Assembly: GCF_024519285.1 (NCBI RefSeq)
Contig: NZ_JAMZCY010000004.1
Coordinates: forward strand, 248,001-312,000
Source of the DNA: Cohnella sp. WQ 127256
GTDB lineage: Bacteria; Bacillota; Bacilli; Paenibacillales; Paenibacillaceae
Length of the DNA: 64,000 bases
Reading direction: 5' to 3'
The notes beneath the pieces are model-generated. The model did not search any database. It was given only the letters and a program-made list of their open reading frames with translations, and was not told the DNA's origin. Shown here piece by piece: positions 1-7,223 of the stretch (position 1 is its first letter; each line of letters opens with the position of its first letter). The position numbers were made by a program, and so were the translations under genes.

Positions 1-1063
1 GCCGCACAACCAGATGCCTCTGACCCTCCTCGTCTTCTTCCCATAATGCTAAGCAGCCCCAATGAGACAAATTCCAGAACAGCTTGGAAATATGGATCTT
101 GTCGCTTTTCGTGGCTACGATTAGTCCCTTGGTCATTTTGTAGTTATTGTCTGTAATTTGATGAAGCGAGAGGCGTAGCTCCGATAGACTTTTCATATGA
201 CGATCGAAATCACTCGATGTTGAGAACTGCGTTCTTTCCGAGCAACCGCACGACGTCCTAGCCACGAATTGAGCTGCAACAATCGTTTCATTGCCCTCAG
301 GAAGCTTTCCTTCAAGCTTCTCAAATACCCGATCGACCGCTTCTCTAGCCATATTCTCGAAAGGCTGTCTAACCGTAGTCAACGAAGGATAATTCACCGC
401 AGCTTGATGAATATCATCAAATCCAATAACCGCATAATCCTTTGGGATAGAGTAGCCCTTAGACTGTAGAGCATCAATCGCTCCAAGAGCGTTTAAATCT
501 GTACCCGCCACCACTGCGGTAAAAGAATTCCCAATCTGGAGCAGCTGCTCTAAAGCTCGCAACCCACCTTCTAATAAATTGTCTTCCGTTCTGACAACCA
601 GACGTTCATCGAAGGGAATTCCTCTTTGCTCTAAAGCGTCCTTATAACCTAAATAACGTTCATACAAATCGTATTGATCAAGGTAGCCTATGAACGCAAT
701 TTCTCGATGACCATGATCGATGAGGTGATTTACCGAAATACTCGTACTCATCCGATTATTAACGAGAATGGAATGTCCCTGTGGATAAGGCGATTGATAT
801 CCGACACAAACAAAGGGCTTATCACTCTTACTCAGCATTTCAAGGAAAGAAGCACTAGCAGTAGGTAAGACTAATATCCATGCATCAACGAGCTCGAATG
901 CAATCGGATCCTCCAATGCAGTTATTCCCAAGTAATCATCCGCCACCTGCACAGCAAACAATGTGGACTGCCTTTCACGAACCGCTTGGTGGATATGTGG
1001 CAATAACCGACCGTAGTACTCTCCGTCCAAATATGGTGCAATCACACCAAGTCGATATGCCAT
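1..1063 (-). CDS. Substrate-binding-domain protein, HTH-less LacI/PBP1-like, truncated at window edge
   Basis: The frame is open from an ATG at 1063 to the window edge, giving 354 visible residues. The start is supported by an AGGGGG ribosome binding site about ten bases upstream. The protein begins MAYRLGVIAPYLDGEYYG and follows the LacI/GalR sugar-binding fold: a GHREIAFIG strand about residue 110, then AVIGFDDIHQAAVNYPSLTTVRQP near residues 215-240. It lacks the N-terminal LacI helix-turn-helix entirely. After the binding domain there is a Cys-rich RTSCGC motif and an alpha-helical continuation running off the edge. In Paenibacillaceae such HTH-less sensors often carry a C-terminal signalling or AraC-type output domain, but the output here is not visible, so function beyond ligand sensing is inference. 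Confidence 0.8.
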   Translation of the reverse strand, partial: MAYRLGVIAPYLDGEYYGRLLPHIHQAVRERQSTLFAVQVADDYLGITALEDPIAFELVDAWILVLPTASASFLEMLSKSDKPFVCVGYQSPYPQGHSILVNNRMSTSISVNHLIDHGHREIAFIGYLDQYDLYERYLGYKDALEQRGIPFDERLVVRTEDNLLEGGLRALEQLLQIGNSFTAVVAGTDLNALGAIDALQSKGYSIPKDYAVIGFDDIHQAAVNYPSLTTVRQPFENMAREAVDRVFEKLEGKLPEGNETIVAAQFVARTSCGCSERTQFSTSSDFDRHMKSLSELRLSLHQITDNNYKMTKGLIVATKSDKIHISKLFWNLSHWGCLALWEEDEEGQRHLVVR

Positions 1064-1190
1064 AGCCGCATTGCCCCCTAGCCTACAAAATGTTTCTATT
1101 ATTTAAATCATATACTGACAAATTTCAACATATCCCTTCGAAATCCTCTTGTCTGTGTACATAATTCATGAAAAACTTGCAGACAAGCCA

Positions 1191-1229
1191 CAAAAAAACA
1201 TGAAACCCTCTATATTGAAGGCTTCATGT
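1191..1229 (-). terminator. Rho-independent terminator of the CcdC-like gene
   Basis: Read on the minus strand, a stem with arms at 1220-1229 and 1198-1207 (ACATGAAGCC pairing with GGTTTCATGT, one G-T pair) is followed directly by a run of seven T. It lies about 50 bases after the stop codon of the gene ending at 1280. Confidence 0.85.
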
Positions 1230-1279
1230 CTCCTGCACGTCTTAATCATTTGTATCGAATTCGCTTGATTTCGACACGG

Positions 1280-1768
1280 TTATTTCGACTCGAAATAAAA
1301 TAAGTTCGGCTTGCTAAGGTACAGCTTACGGAATTTGAGGTAGGATACGATTCTCCATGGAATGACGTACCCGAGCAATACCGTCATAATTAATGCAGCC
1401 ATCGTTTCCGGATCCATCCCACTTAAATAATCTCTGAGCAGAAAACGGATAGCGAGCACTCCTATGAAAGAGATAAAGAAGCCTATGTTTTTGACCGCAT
1501 AGATTTGTTGGTCGTCTCTGCGTTCGTAGTTCGTTGTAAAGATAAGCGGCAAGGAGAGAAGTAATCCAATCGCCATCGCTGTGCTCCATTCCCAAGCGGG
1601 TGCATGCGCCTTCGGATTTAAGATCAGAAATAAGCTAGGTATTAAGAATAGCAAGGGCATAATGAGACGGCGTCCATCCCCTCGAATAGGTCGGAACATT
1701 CCGCGGGTTCTGCGCCAAATGACTAATAAAGTAACTAATATCGCAATTGAATATACTGAAGAATCCAT
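1280..1768 (-). CDS. CcdC/DUF1453-family membrane protein
   Basis: A 162-residue, very hydrophobic protein with about five membrane segments. It has the layout of the Bacillus CcdC (YneJ) family: an N-terminal helix, a basic RRTRGMFRPIRGDGRRLIMP loop, a conserved IYAVKNIGFF strand and a final helix ending WRIVSYLKFRKLY. The family was named for proximity to cytochrome c biogenesis genes, but its biochemical role is unclear and no cytochrome genes lie here. A GTG nine bases upstream is possible, but GAGGTG (1780-1775) sits six bases before the ATG at 1768, so the ATG is chosen. It has its own terminator and stands alone. Confidence 0.75.
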   Translation of the reverse strand: MDSSVYSIAILVTLLVIWRRTRGMFRPIRGDGRRLIMPLLFLIPSLFLILNPKAHAPAWEWSTAMAIGLLLSLPLIFTTNYERRDDQQIYAVKNIGFFISFIGVLAIRFLLRDYLSGMDPETMAALIMTVLLGYVIPWRIVSYLKFRKLYLSKPNLFYFESK

Positions 1769-2080
1769 GTGGGTCACCTCGTGTTTTTGATATTTTTAGC
1801 ATACAAGAAAGCTGGGGTATCAGTTAGTGACTTTCGTCATGAATCGGCGTTGCCAAAAGTAATGGAACAAGCATAAACGGATGACGCCGTCCTTTCATGG
1901 CGTTCAACGTTTATATCGGAGACCTATCAGAAAAGTATAGAAAATTATATACTTTCTGATAGGTCAAGAAAACAGGATAGACTTCTCACAACCTCTTGCA
2001 GGCTTGCTTTTAATTTGGCTATGATGGATGAACAAGAAGTAAAAACTAGACAGTTCCAAAGAACAGGAGTGAGCCTGAGG
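1769..2080. other. Intergenic region between divergent genes, holding a long palindrome
   Basis: This 312-base gap separates the divergent CcdC-like and panE genes. Its most visible content is the near-perfect inverted repeat at 1921-1965. No convincing ORF, RNA gene or sigma-A promoter was recognised, although the first 60 bases on the minus side and the last 110 bases on the plus side must carry the two promoters. Confidence 0.5.
1921..1965. repeat. 45-bp near-perfect palindrome
   Basis: The left arm begins GACCTATCAGAAAAGTATA (1921-1939) and the right arm ends ACTTTCTGATAGGTC (1965). The arms are reverse complements except for one extra A, and an AT-rich centre of about eight bases separates them. 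Neither side is followed by a T run, so a simple terminator is unlikely. It could be a large operator, a REP/MITE-like element or an RNA hairpin upstream of panE. Confidence 0.7.
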
Positions 2081-3010
2081 ATGAAGGTTGTTGTTGTAGG
2101 AGCAGGTGCAATAGGGGGATTCATTGCTGCAAGAATGCTAGAAGCGGGTCTAGATGTGACTTTATTCGTGCGAGAAGGAAGAAAGCGGGCACTAACGGAT
2201 ACGGGTCTTATTGTAAACAGTCCTACCGGTAATTATCTGGGTCATCCCCCGCTTCTTGTGAGCGGACAGCCCGGAGGTCCATTTGATTTAGTCATTATCG
2301 CTTCCAAAGCTTATGGACTTCCCGAAGTTCTTGTTCAATTAAAACCTTATCTTCATGAGAGAACCGCTATTATTCCCTTCCTTAACGGGATGAAGCATAT
2401 GGAACAAATATCGGACGCATTTCCCGGACTTCCTCTGCTCGGAGGCGTTGCACGCATTGAAGCGACACTAGGGGAAGATGGGTCCATTAAGCATCTGAGC
2501 GCTCATCATCGTTTTACGTATGGAAGGTTCCGTAACTTCACAGACGAGGAGTACGAGGCATTAAGAGCCGTCTTAGCTACTGTGCCGTTGTTCATCGAGA
2601 AATCAGACATCGAAAGAGATCTCTGGGAAAAATATGCCTTCATTGCCGTACTGTCTGGATTAACGACTCTGTTCCAAGCACCTGTAGGAGACATACGCGA
2701 TACTCCAGGAGGGATGGATACGTTCAGACGGGTTCTCACTGAAACGACCAATGTCATTCGTCATGCAGGAGGGGATCTGAAGGACGATCTCGTTGAGAGG
2801 CTGCTTTCGACGATTAGTGGATTGTCACCCCAAAGCACGTCGTCCATGTTGCGGGATCTCTTGCAAGGATTGCCTACAGAGTCTGTCCATATCCAAGGCT
2901 ATCTCGTAGAGTTGGGGCATCGTCACAATTGTGATATTCCCCTGTTAGAAGTCATCTACCAACGGCTCGCTATCTACGAAAAATCCCGAATCGCCTCTCT
3001 CCTGAACTAG
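2081..3010 (+). CDS. panE: Ketopantoate reductase family protein (PanE/ApbA-like)
   Basis: A 309-residue NADPH-dependent 2-dehydropantoate 2-reductase-like protein; the family reduces ketopantoate to pantoate in coenzyme A synthesis. The N-terminal Rossmann motif GAGAIGG is at residues 7-13. A SKAYGLPEVL segment follows, then an FLNGM motif, and the C-terminal helical domain begins with LWEKYAFIAVLSG, which holds the expected Lys and binding residues. The start at 2081 is preferred to one 22 codons upstream because AGGAG lies 11 bases before it and MKVVVVGAG is the normal family N-terminus. It is monocistronic. Firmicutes often carry several PanE paralogues, so pantothenate synthesis is likely but not certain. 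Confidence 0.8.
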   Translation: MKVVVVGAGAIGGFIAARMLEAGLDVTLFVREGRKRALTDTGLIVNSPTGNYLGHPPLLVSGQPGGPFDLVIIASKAYGLPEVLVQLKPYLHERTAIIPFLNGMKHMEQISDAFPGLPLLGGVARIEATLGEDGSIKHLSAHHRFTYGRFRNFTDEEYEALRAVLATVPLFIEKSDIERDLWEKYAFIAVLSGLTTLFQAPVGDIRDTPGGMDTFRRVLTETTNVIRHAGGDLKDDLVERLLSTISGLSPQSTSSMLRDLLQGLPTESVHIQGYLVELGHRHNCDIPLLEVIYQRLAIYEKSRIASLLN

Positions 3011-3047
3011 TATGCGAGCGAGACGTTAACTCGGGAGGAATTTGACC

Positions 3048-3076
3048 GCTCGGGGGCGGGTTAGCGCCCGCTTCCT
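3048..3076. terminator. Possible convergent hairpin terminator
   Basis: Between the convergent panE and hydrolase genes there is a GC-rich hairpin (GGGCGGGTTAGCGCCCGC core, 3053-3070). A larger GACCG/CGGTC pair lies outside it. It has no long T run, so it may be a weak or non-canonical terminator. Confidence 0.45.
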
Positions 3077-3100
3077 CTCGGTTTTCGGTCCATCCAGTTA

Positions 3101-5401
3101 CTATCCCGCCATTAGACCCAAATTATCCAGCATCACCTTACCGGGTCCTTCGTTAAAATAGAACGTAATGCGTGACCATTGTGATGGATCAAACTCCGCG
3201 TTTTCGTCGAGAAAGGCGTCAATCGGAAGCTCGTAAGTTTGAAATACTGGCTCCTCGACATCCTTGAACTTCCCTTTAGACAGGACAGACTCCATTCCCG
3301 GCAACCAAGTAAATTCCGTCGCCACCTGCGGCTTGACCTCCATAAATTGATCTAACGGCAACCTGACGGAGTTCCCCGAGTGATCTTCCACTTCAACGTC
3401 TATCGAAAGGTTGGATTCCATTAGCTCCTCGAGCGCCTCGACTTGCTCCGGCTCGCCGAACTCCTCCTCATCCTTAAGATCACGCACCATATTTGCTAAG
3501 GAGAACATCAGAATATCTTCCTCCTCTATATCGCTTACCGTTGATGAACTTAGATGTATCGTGTAAGAGCTTTCGTCTTCCCACTCTAGTTCAACCCCAT
3601 TATCCCCCTTGCCCTTACCCTGACGATTCAAAGCATCCGTATGTTTCCACTCCGTCATATCGGTCGCTTCTGCAGCTATGCCAGGTGAAAGCACCTCTCT
3701 GTCTGACCCTGTAAAATCGGCAATGGCTCGGAAACTACCGCTCTCGTATTGATTGAAATATCTGGTTGCTGGAAGGAAATCCAGGCCCGCTCGATAATCT
3801 CGAAACAAGGAATCGTACTGCTCATTATCTTGCAATACCGCCTGCAGGAATGCCGAGACGTACACTTGAGCTACCCGCCTCTGTTGCTCCGGCTCAAGCA
3901 ATTCCTTAGGTCGAATGAACAAACCTGCCGGCAAGGCATTGTCGGATTTCCCCCACTCCGTATTAAATTGGCTGTGGTTGGCATCCTCTATATAGAGTGA
4001 TGCCTTGAACGCTTCTGTATTACCGGTAAAATTAACTCGCCCATACTGCCTGTCTCCATAGAAGTTGACGAGATCCGCATCCTTCGCACCCTGCAACGTT
4101 AAGTAAGAGACATCCTTAAGCTCCGTCCATTCCCCTTCTACAGCAGTATCCGTTGGCGCGAGTGCAACGACGGCTTTGATGGAATAGCTATCCTCATCCG
4201 GTAAGCTCTTGTCTTCCGCAAACCATGAGCTGCTATCCGCTGCCATCGCAGCAGCTTGACCGCCGCGGGAATGCCCTAGCAATGCGATCTGCTGGAAATC
4301 TATTCGGTTTTTGAAGGGCGAGCCTTCCTGCTCGCTGAACTGTTGAATTTGTTGGATATGCTTCAACAAAATCCATGCGCGTAGCTTCATGTCTTGCTCA
4401 GGAATGCCAGACCACACCGAATAGTTCAGATAGTTCTCATCGACCGATATCGCGACGATCCCTTTACTAGCCAATACTTCACCCAAATAGCCATAACCGC
4501 CATCCGAAAACTTCTCCATCAGATGATTGCCATGGACCATTAGCACAAGAGGAAAGGGGCCATCTCCCTCCGGCATCCAAACCCTGCCGTTCAACGGGAG
4601 ATTCGTCTCATCGAAGCCCCAGAATTTGTCTCGCAACCAAGGCCAGCTACCGATATAAGCCGATGCATCCACCGACGTAGACAGCTCTCCGGCTTTCTCT
4701 CCGAATTCGGAGCGGTGCCGATCTTCTCCGCTTCCATAGGTGAAGGAGCTGACAACAAATTCGCCGGGCTCAGATGGATCGGAAGAGATAGCTGCTAAGG
4801 AATGCACCTCATTACCCTTGGCAGAGCCTGCTCCGTCAGCTCTATCAGCATCCGCGCTCGACATCGACGGAAGCAGACGCGGATAACCCGACGCTGCATA
4901 AGAAATGAAGAGGACGAGCGTCACCATCATGCCCAAAGCAATCTTCCTGAGTTGTGGCCGAAGGCGCACCACTCCTCCCACCAGGAGACCAAGACTTGCA
5001 GCACCCACGGTACAAGTTGCAGAGAACCCCAGCGCAGCCTTCCAACCGAATTCAGAAAAGTACAGTACGAAATAGACCAGCACTCCTGCGTAAATCAAAC
5101 TGCCTACCGTAAATCGAGGCACCTTCGCGCCTATGATCGCAAGAATTGCTCCAATCCCTGCAGACGATATAGCAATGGTGATCGTATTCAACGAAACACC
5201 CATGACGACGTCAAACAAAGTGCCGAACCCGGTCGGCATGCCAAGCGCGGAAACGCCAACCGCCAAGCAGCTAATCAGCCACAGGGCAACGATTGTGAAT
5301 TTCCAAAGCCCCGTATCCCGCTCATAGGCTACCGACAACCGTTGCTTCATCCATGATGCGGCTCTCTTGCGCCGGCTTAATGCAATATATTCAAGATTCA
5401 T
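3101..5401 (-). CDS. Membrane-anchored alpha/beta hydrolase (dienelactone hydrolase/chlorophyllase-like)
   Basis: A 766-residue protein. About six hydrophobic segments occupy roughly residues 35-175, then a linker, then an extracytoplasmic alpha/beta hydrolase domain from about residue 270. The domain shows the oxyanion strand LVLMVHGNH, a nucleophile elbow GHSRGG with the Ser near residue 378, and an acid/His region (DADLVNFYG, IEDANHSQFN). A beta-rich region of about 200 residues ends the protein. The substrate is unknown; polyester or ester cleavage is family-level inference. The ATG at 5401 is chosen over a GTG three codons earlier because GAGGTG lies six bases before it. The gene is monocistronic. 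Fusion to a polytopic membrane module is unusual for the family. Confidence 0.75.
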   Translation of the reverse strand: MNLEYIALSRRKRAASWMKQRLSVAYERDTGLWKFTIVALWLISCLAVGVSALGMPTGFGTLFDVVMGVSLNTITIAISSAGIGAILAIIGAKVPRFTVGSLIYAGVLVYFVLYFSEFGWKAALGFSATCTVGAASLGLLVGGVVRLRPQLRKIALGMMVTLVLFISYAASGYPRLLPSMSSADADRADGAGSAKGNEVHSLAAISSDPSEPGEFVVSSFTYGSGEDRHRSEFGEKAGELSTSVDASAYIGSWPWLRDKFWGFDETNLPLNGRVWMPEGDGPFPLVLMVHGNHLMEKFSDGGYGYLGEVLASKGIVAISVDENYLNYSVWSGIPEQDMKLRAWILLKHIQQIQQFSEQEGSPFKNRIDFQQIALLGHSRGGQAAAMAADSSSWFAEDKSLPDEDSYSIKAVVALAPTDTAVEGEWTELKDVSYLTLQGAKDADLVNFYGDRQYGRVNFTGNTEAFKASLYIEDANHSQFNTEWGKSDNALPAGLFIRPKELLEPEQQRRVAQVYVSAFLQAVLQDNEQYDSLFRDYRAGLDFLPATRYFNQYESGSFRAIADFTGSDREVLSPGIAAEATDMTEWKHTDALNRQGKGKGDNGVELEWEDESSYTIHLSSSTVSDIEEEDILMFSLANMVRDLKDEEEFGEPEQVEALEELMESNLSIDVEVEDHSGNSVRLPLDQFMEVKPQVATEFTWLPGMESVLSKGKFKDVEEPVFQTYELPIDAFLDENAEFDPSQWSRITFYFNEGPGKVMLDNLGLMAG

Positions 5402-5509
5402 AGATTTCACCTCTAATCATGTAGACAATCTCTGTCTACCTTGATTATATCGCGATTTGCGAGTGTCGAGCTATTCCAAAGTCTAGAAATCACTTGGGAA
5501 GCAAGCATA

Positions 5510-5562
5510 AAAAAAAGGGTTACCCCTTAAGCAGCTCATTCAGCCGCCCTCGGAATAACCCT
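5510..5562 (-). terminator. Rho-independent terminator of the surface-protein operon
   Basis: On the minus strand AGGGTTA (5562-5556) pairs with TAACCCT (5522-5516), enclosing a smaller GCGGCT/AGCTGC hairpin, and is followed by at least seven T. It lies just after the stop of the SLH gene at 5574. Confidence 0.85.
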
Positions 5563-5573
5563 AGCTCACTCAT

Positions 5574-7223
5574 TTACTTGCTGATTTGTTCTAACATTCT
5601 AAGCAAAACTGTAACAGCCTCTGCTCTTGTCGTTTGACCAGCAGGAACGAATTTGTTCGCGCCATTACCGCTTACGATAGCTAATTTCTTCAGTGCTGCC
5701 ACTGAGTCTTTTGCCCAAGTAGGAATATCCTTGTCATCGGCAAAGCCCGCTTCGGCATTCGACTCAACCGTCACTTTAAGTGCAGTCGCGATCATTGAAG
5801 CCATCTCCGCGCGCGAAATTGCCGCATCTGGACGGAAGGTCCCGTCCTTATAACCTTTAATAATGCCTGCTTGTACAGCTTGCGCGACCGCTTTCTGTGC
5901 CCAAGCTCCGATCTTCGCTGAATCGGAGAAAGTCAACGCAGATCCTTCCTCTTGCGGCTTCAACGCATTCATCAGCATGACCGCGAACTCCGCACGAGTT
6001 ACGGTTTTATTCGGTTTAAATGTTCCGTCTGTGTAGCCCTTAACGATTCCATTGCTTACCGCTTGCTTGATGTTAGCCTCAGCCCAGTGACCAGAAATAT
6101 CACTGAATTTAACATCCGCTGTAGAGTCTGACGAATCTCCTTGGCCTACGGCGAGTACAGCAAATTTAGTAAAGTGATCTACATCGACGGTAATATGATT
6201 GCCGGTTACTTTGCCGCCGATTTCTACCCATACCTTCTTCACTTCGTCGTAATAGAATACGGACGGCTTTTGATCGCCCTTAAGTTTTGCTGGATCGAAT
6301 ACAAAGGTCAACGTTACCGGTTTACTGAAGTTCTCTGGGAAGTTTTTCAGAATCTCAAAAATTGAACTCGCTAGAATTTCTCTATTCGTTAACAGGTTCT
6401 GAGTTGTTAACAGCTTCTCTATCGTTAATTGCAGTTCTTTACTCGTAGCATTCGCAGGAATAGAGACCGTAATCTCATCTCCCAAGCTAACTACCCCTGT
6501 CCCACCTGCAGGAAGCGTTAATTTACCATTTGTGGAGGTTATTACGGATGGACCTCCACCTCCGAATCCACCACCTGAAGCGCGTGTCACGGATACCGAA
6601 TAAGTTTTCGATGTACCGTTTTTTGCGGTTACGACAATCGAAATAGCGTTCCCGCCGACTATCAGACCGATAGCTCCGCTAGACTGCCCGCTTGCGACCG
6701 TAATTCCGTTCACAGTCATCGTAGCATTGATGTCGCTCACGCTTGCTCTCACGGTAACACTGGATACGTTATTAGCAACGCTTGCCGAATAAGCGGTTGT
6801 TCCAGGTGCGAAGGTGGGATTAAGATTGCCGGTCGACAGCGTCAGCCCGCTCAAGTCCGCATTGCCTAGAGCACCATTCGCCTCAACGACAAGATCTTGA
6901 GTACTTACGTCATTCCCTTGTCCGGCAACAATCTTGTACGTTCCCGCCGCTTCACCGCTACCTAAAGTAAACGAGATTGAAAACGTACTGTCAGCCGCGT
7001 TCACTTTCACAATATCGTAGAATACAACGCTATTACTAGGACGAACAACTTTAACATTAACTTCCGAGAATGATGACGTTCCCGAGATGGTTACGGATTC
7101 CCCAATATGAATCGATGAAACGGCATTCAAGGAAACGGAGGCACTTGCTGCGGATGCCGTGAATGGTACTAACCCGATGATAAGCATCAGGGTTAATATT
7201 AAACTGAATTTTGGAAGTTTCAT
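5574..7223 (-). CDS. S-layer homology (SLH) domain surface protein
   Basis: A 549-residue exported protein. Residues 1-26 form a signal peptide ending near TASAASA. A cadherin-like beta-sandwich domain spans about 118-215 (LSGLTLSTG to TYSVSVTRA), followed by a glycine-rich hinge. A ZU5-like domain occupies about 228-365. Three SLH repeats follow at about 373-425, 435-485 and 490-545, with the usual FSDISGHWAEANI and GYTDGTFKPNKTVTRAEF patterns. SLH repeats bind pyruvylated secondary cell-wall polymer, so the protein is held on the cell surface. The start overlaps the stop of the upstream gene by four bases (ATGA), implying translational coupling. Confidence 0.9.
   Translation of the reverse strand: MKLPKFSLILTLMLIIGLVPFTASAASASVSLNAVSSIHIGESVTISGTSSFSEVNVKVVRPSNSVVFYDIVKVNAADSTFSISFTLGSGEAAGTYKIVAGQGNDVSTQDLVVEANGALGNADLSGLTLSTGNLNPTFAPGTTAYSASVANNVSSVTVRASVSDINATMTVNGITVASGQSSGAIGLIVGGNAISIVVTAKNGTSKTYSVSVTRASGGGFGGGGPSVITSTNGKLTLPAGGTGVVSLGDEITVSIPANATSKELQLTIEKLLTTQNLLTNREILASSIFEILKNFPENFSKPVTLTFVFDPAKLKGDQKPSVFYYDEVKKVWVEIGGKVTGNHITVDVDHFTKFAVLAVGQGDSSDSTADVKFSDISGHWAEANIKQAVSNGIVKGYTDGTFKPNKTVTRAEFAVMLMNALKPQEEGSALTFSDSAKIGAWAQKAVAQAVQAGIIKGYKDGTFRPDAAISRAEMASMIATALKVTVESNAEAGFADDKDIPTWAKDSVAALKKLAIVSGNGANKFVPAGQTTRAEAVTVLLRMLEQISK

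Noticed and set aside
4802..5356. 184-codon plus-strand ORF
   Set aside because: It lies fully inside the membrane hydrolase gene on the other strand, has no ribosome binding site and gives a low-complexity basic protein typical of an antisense shadow.
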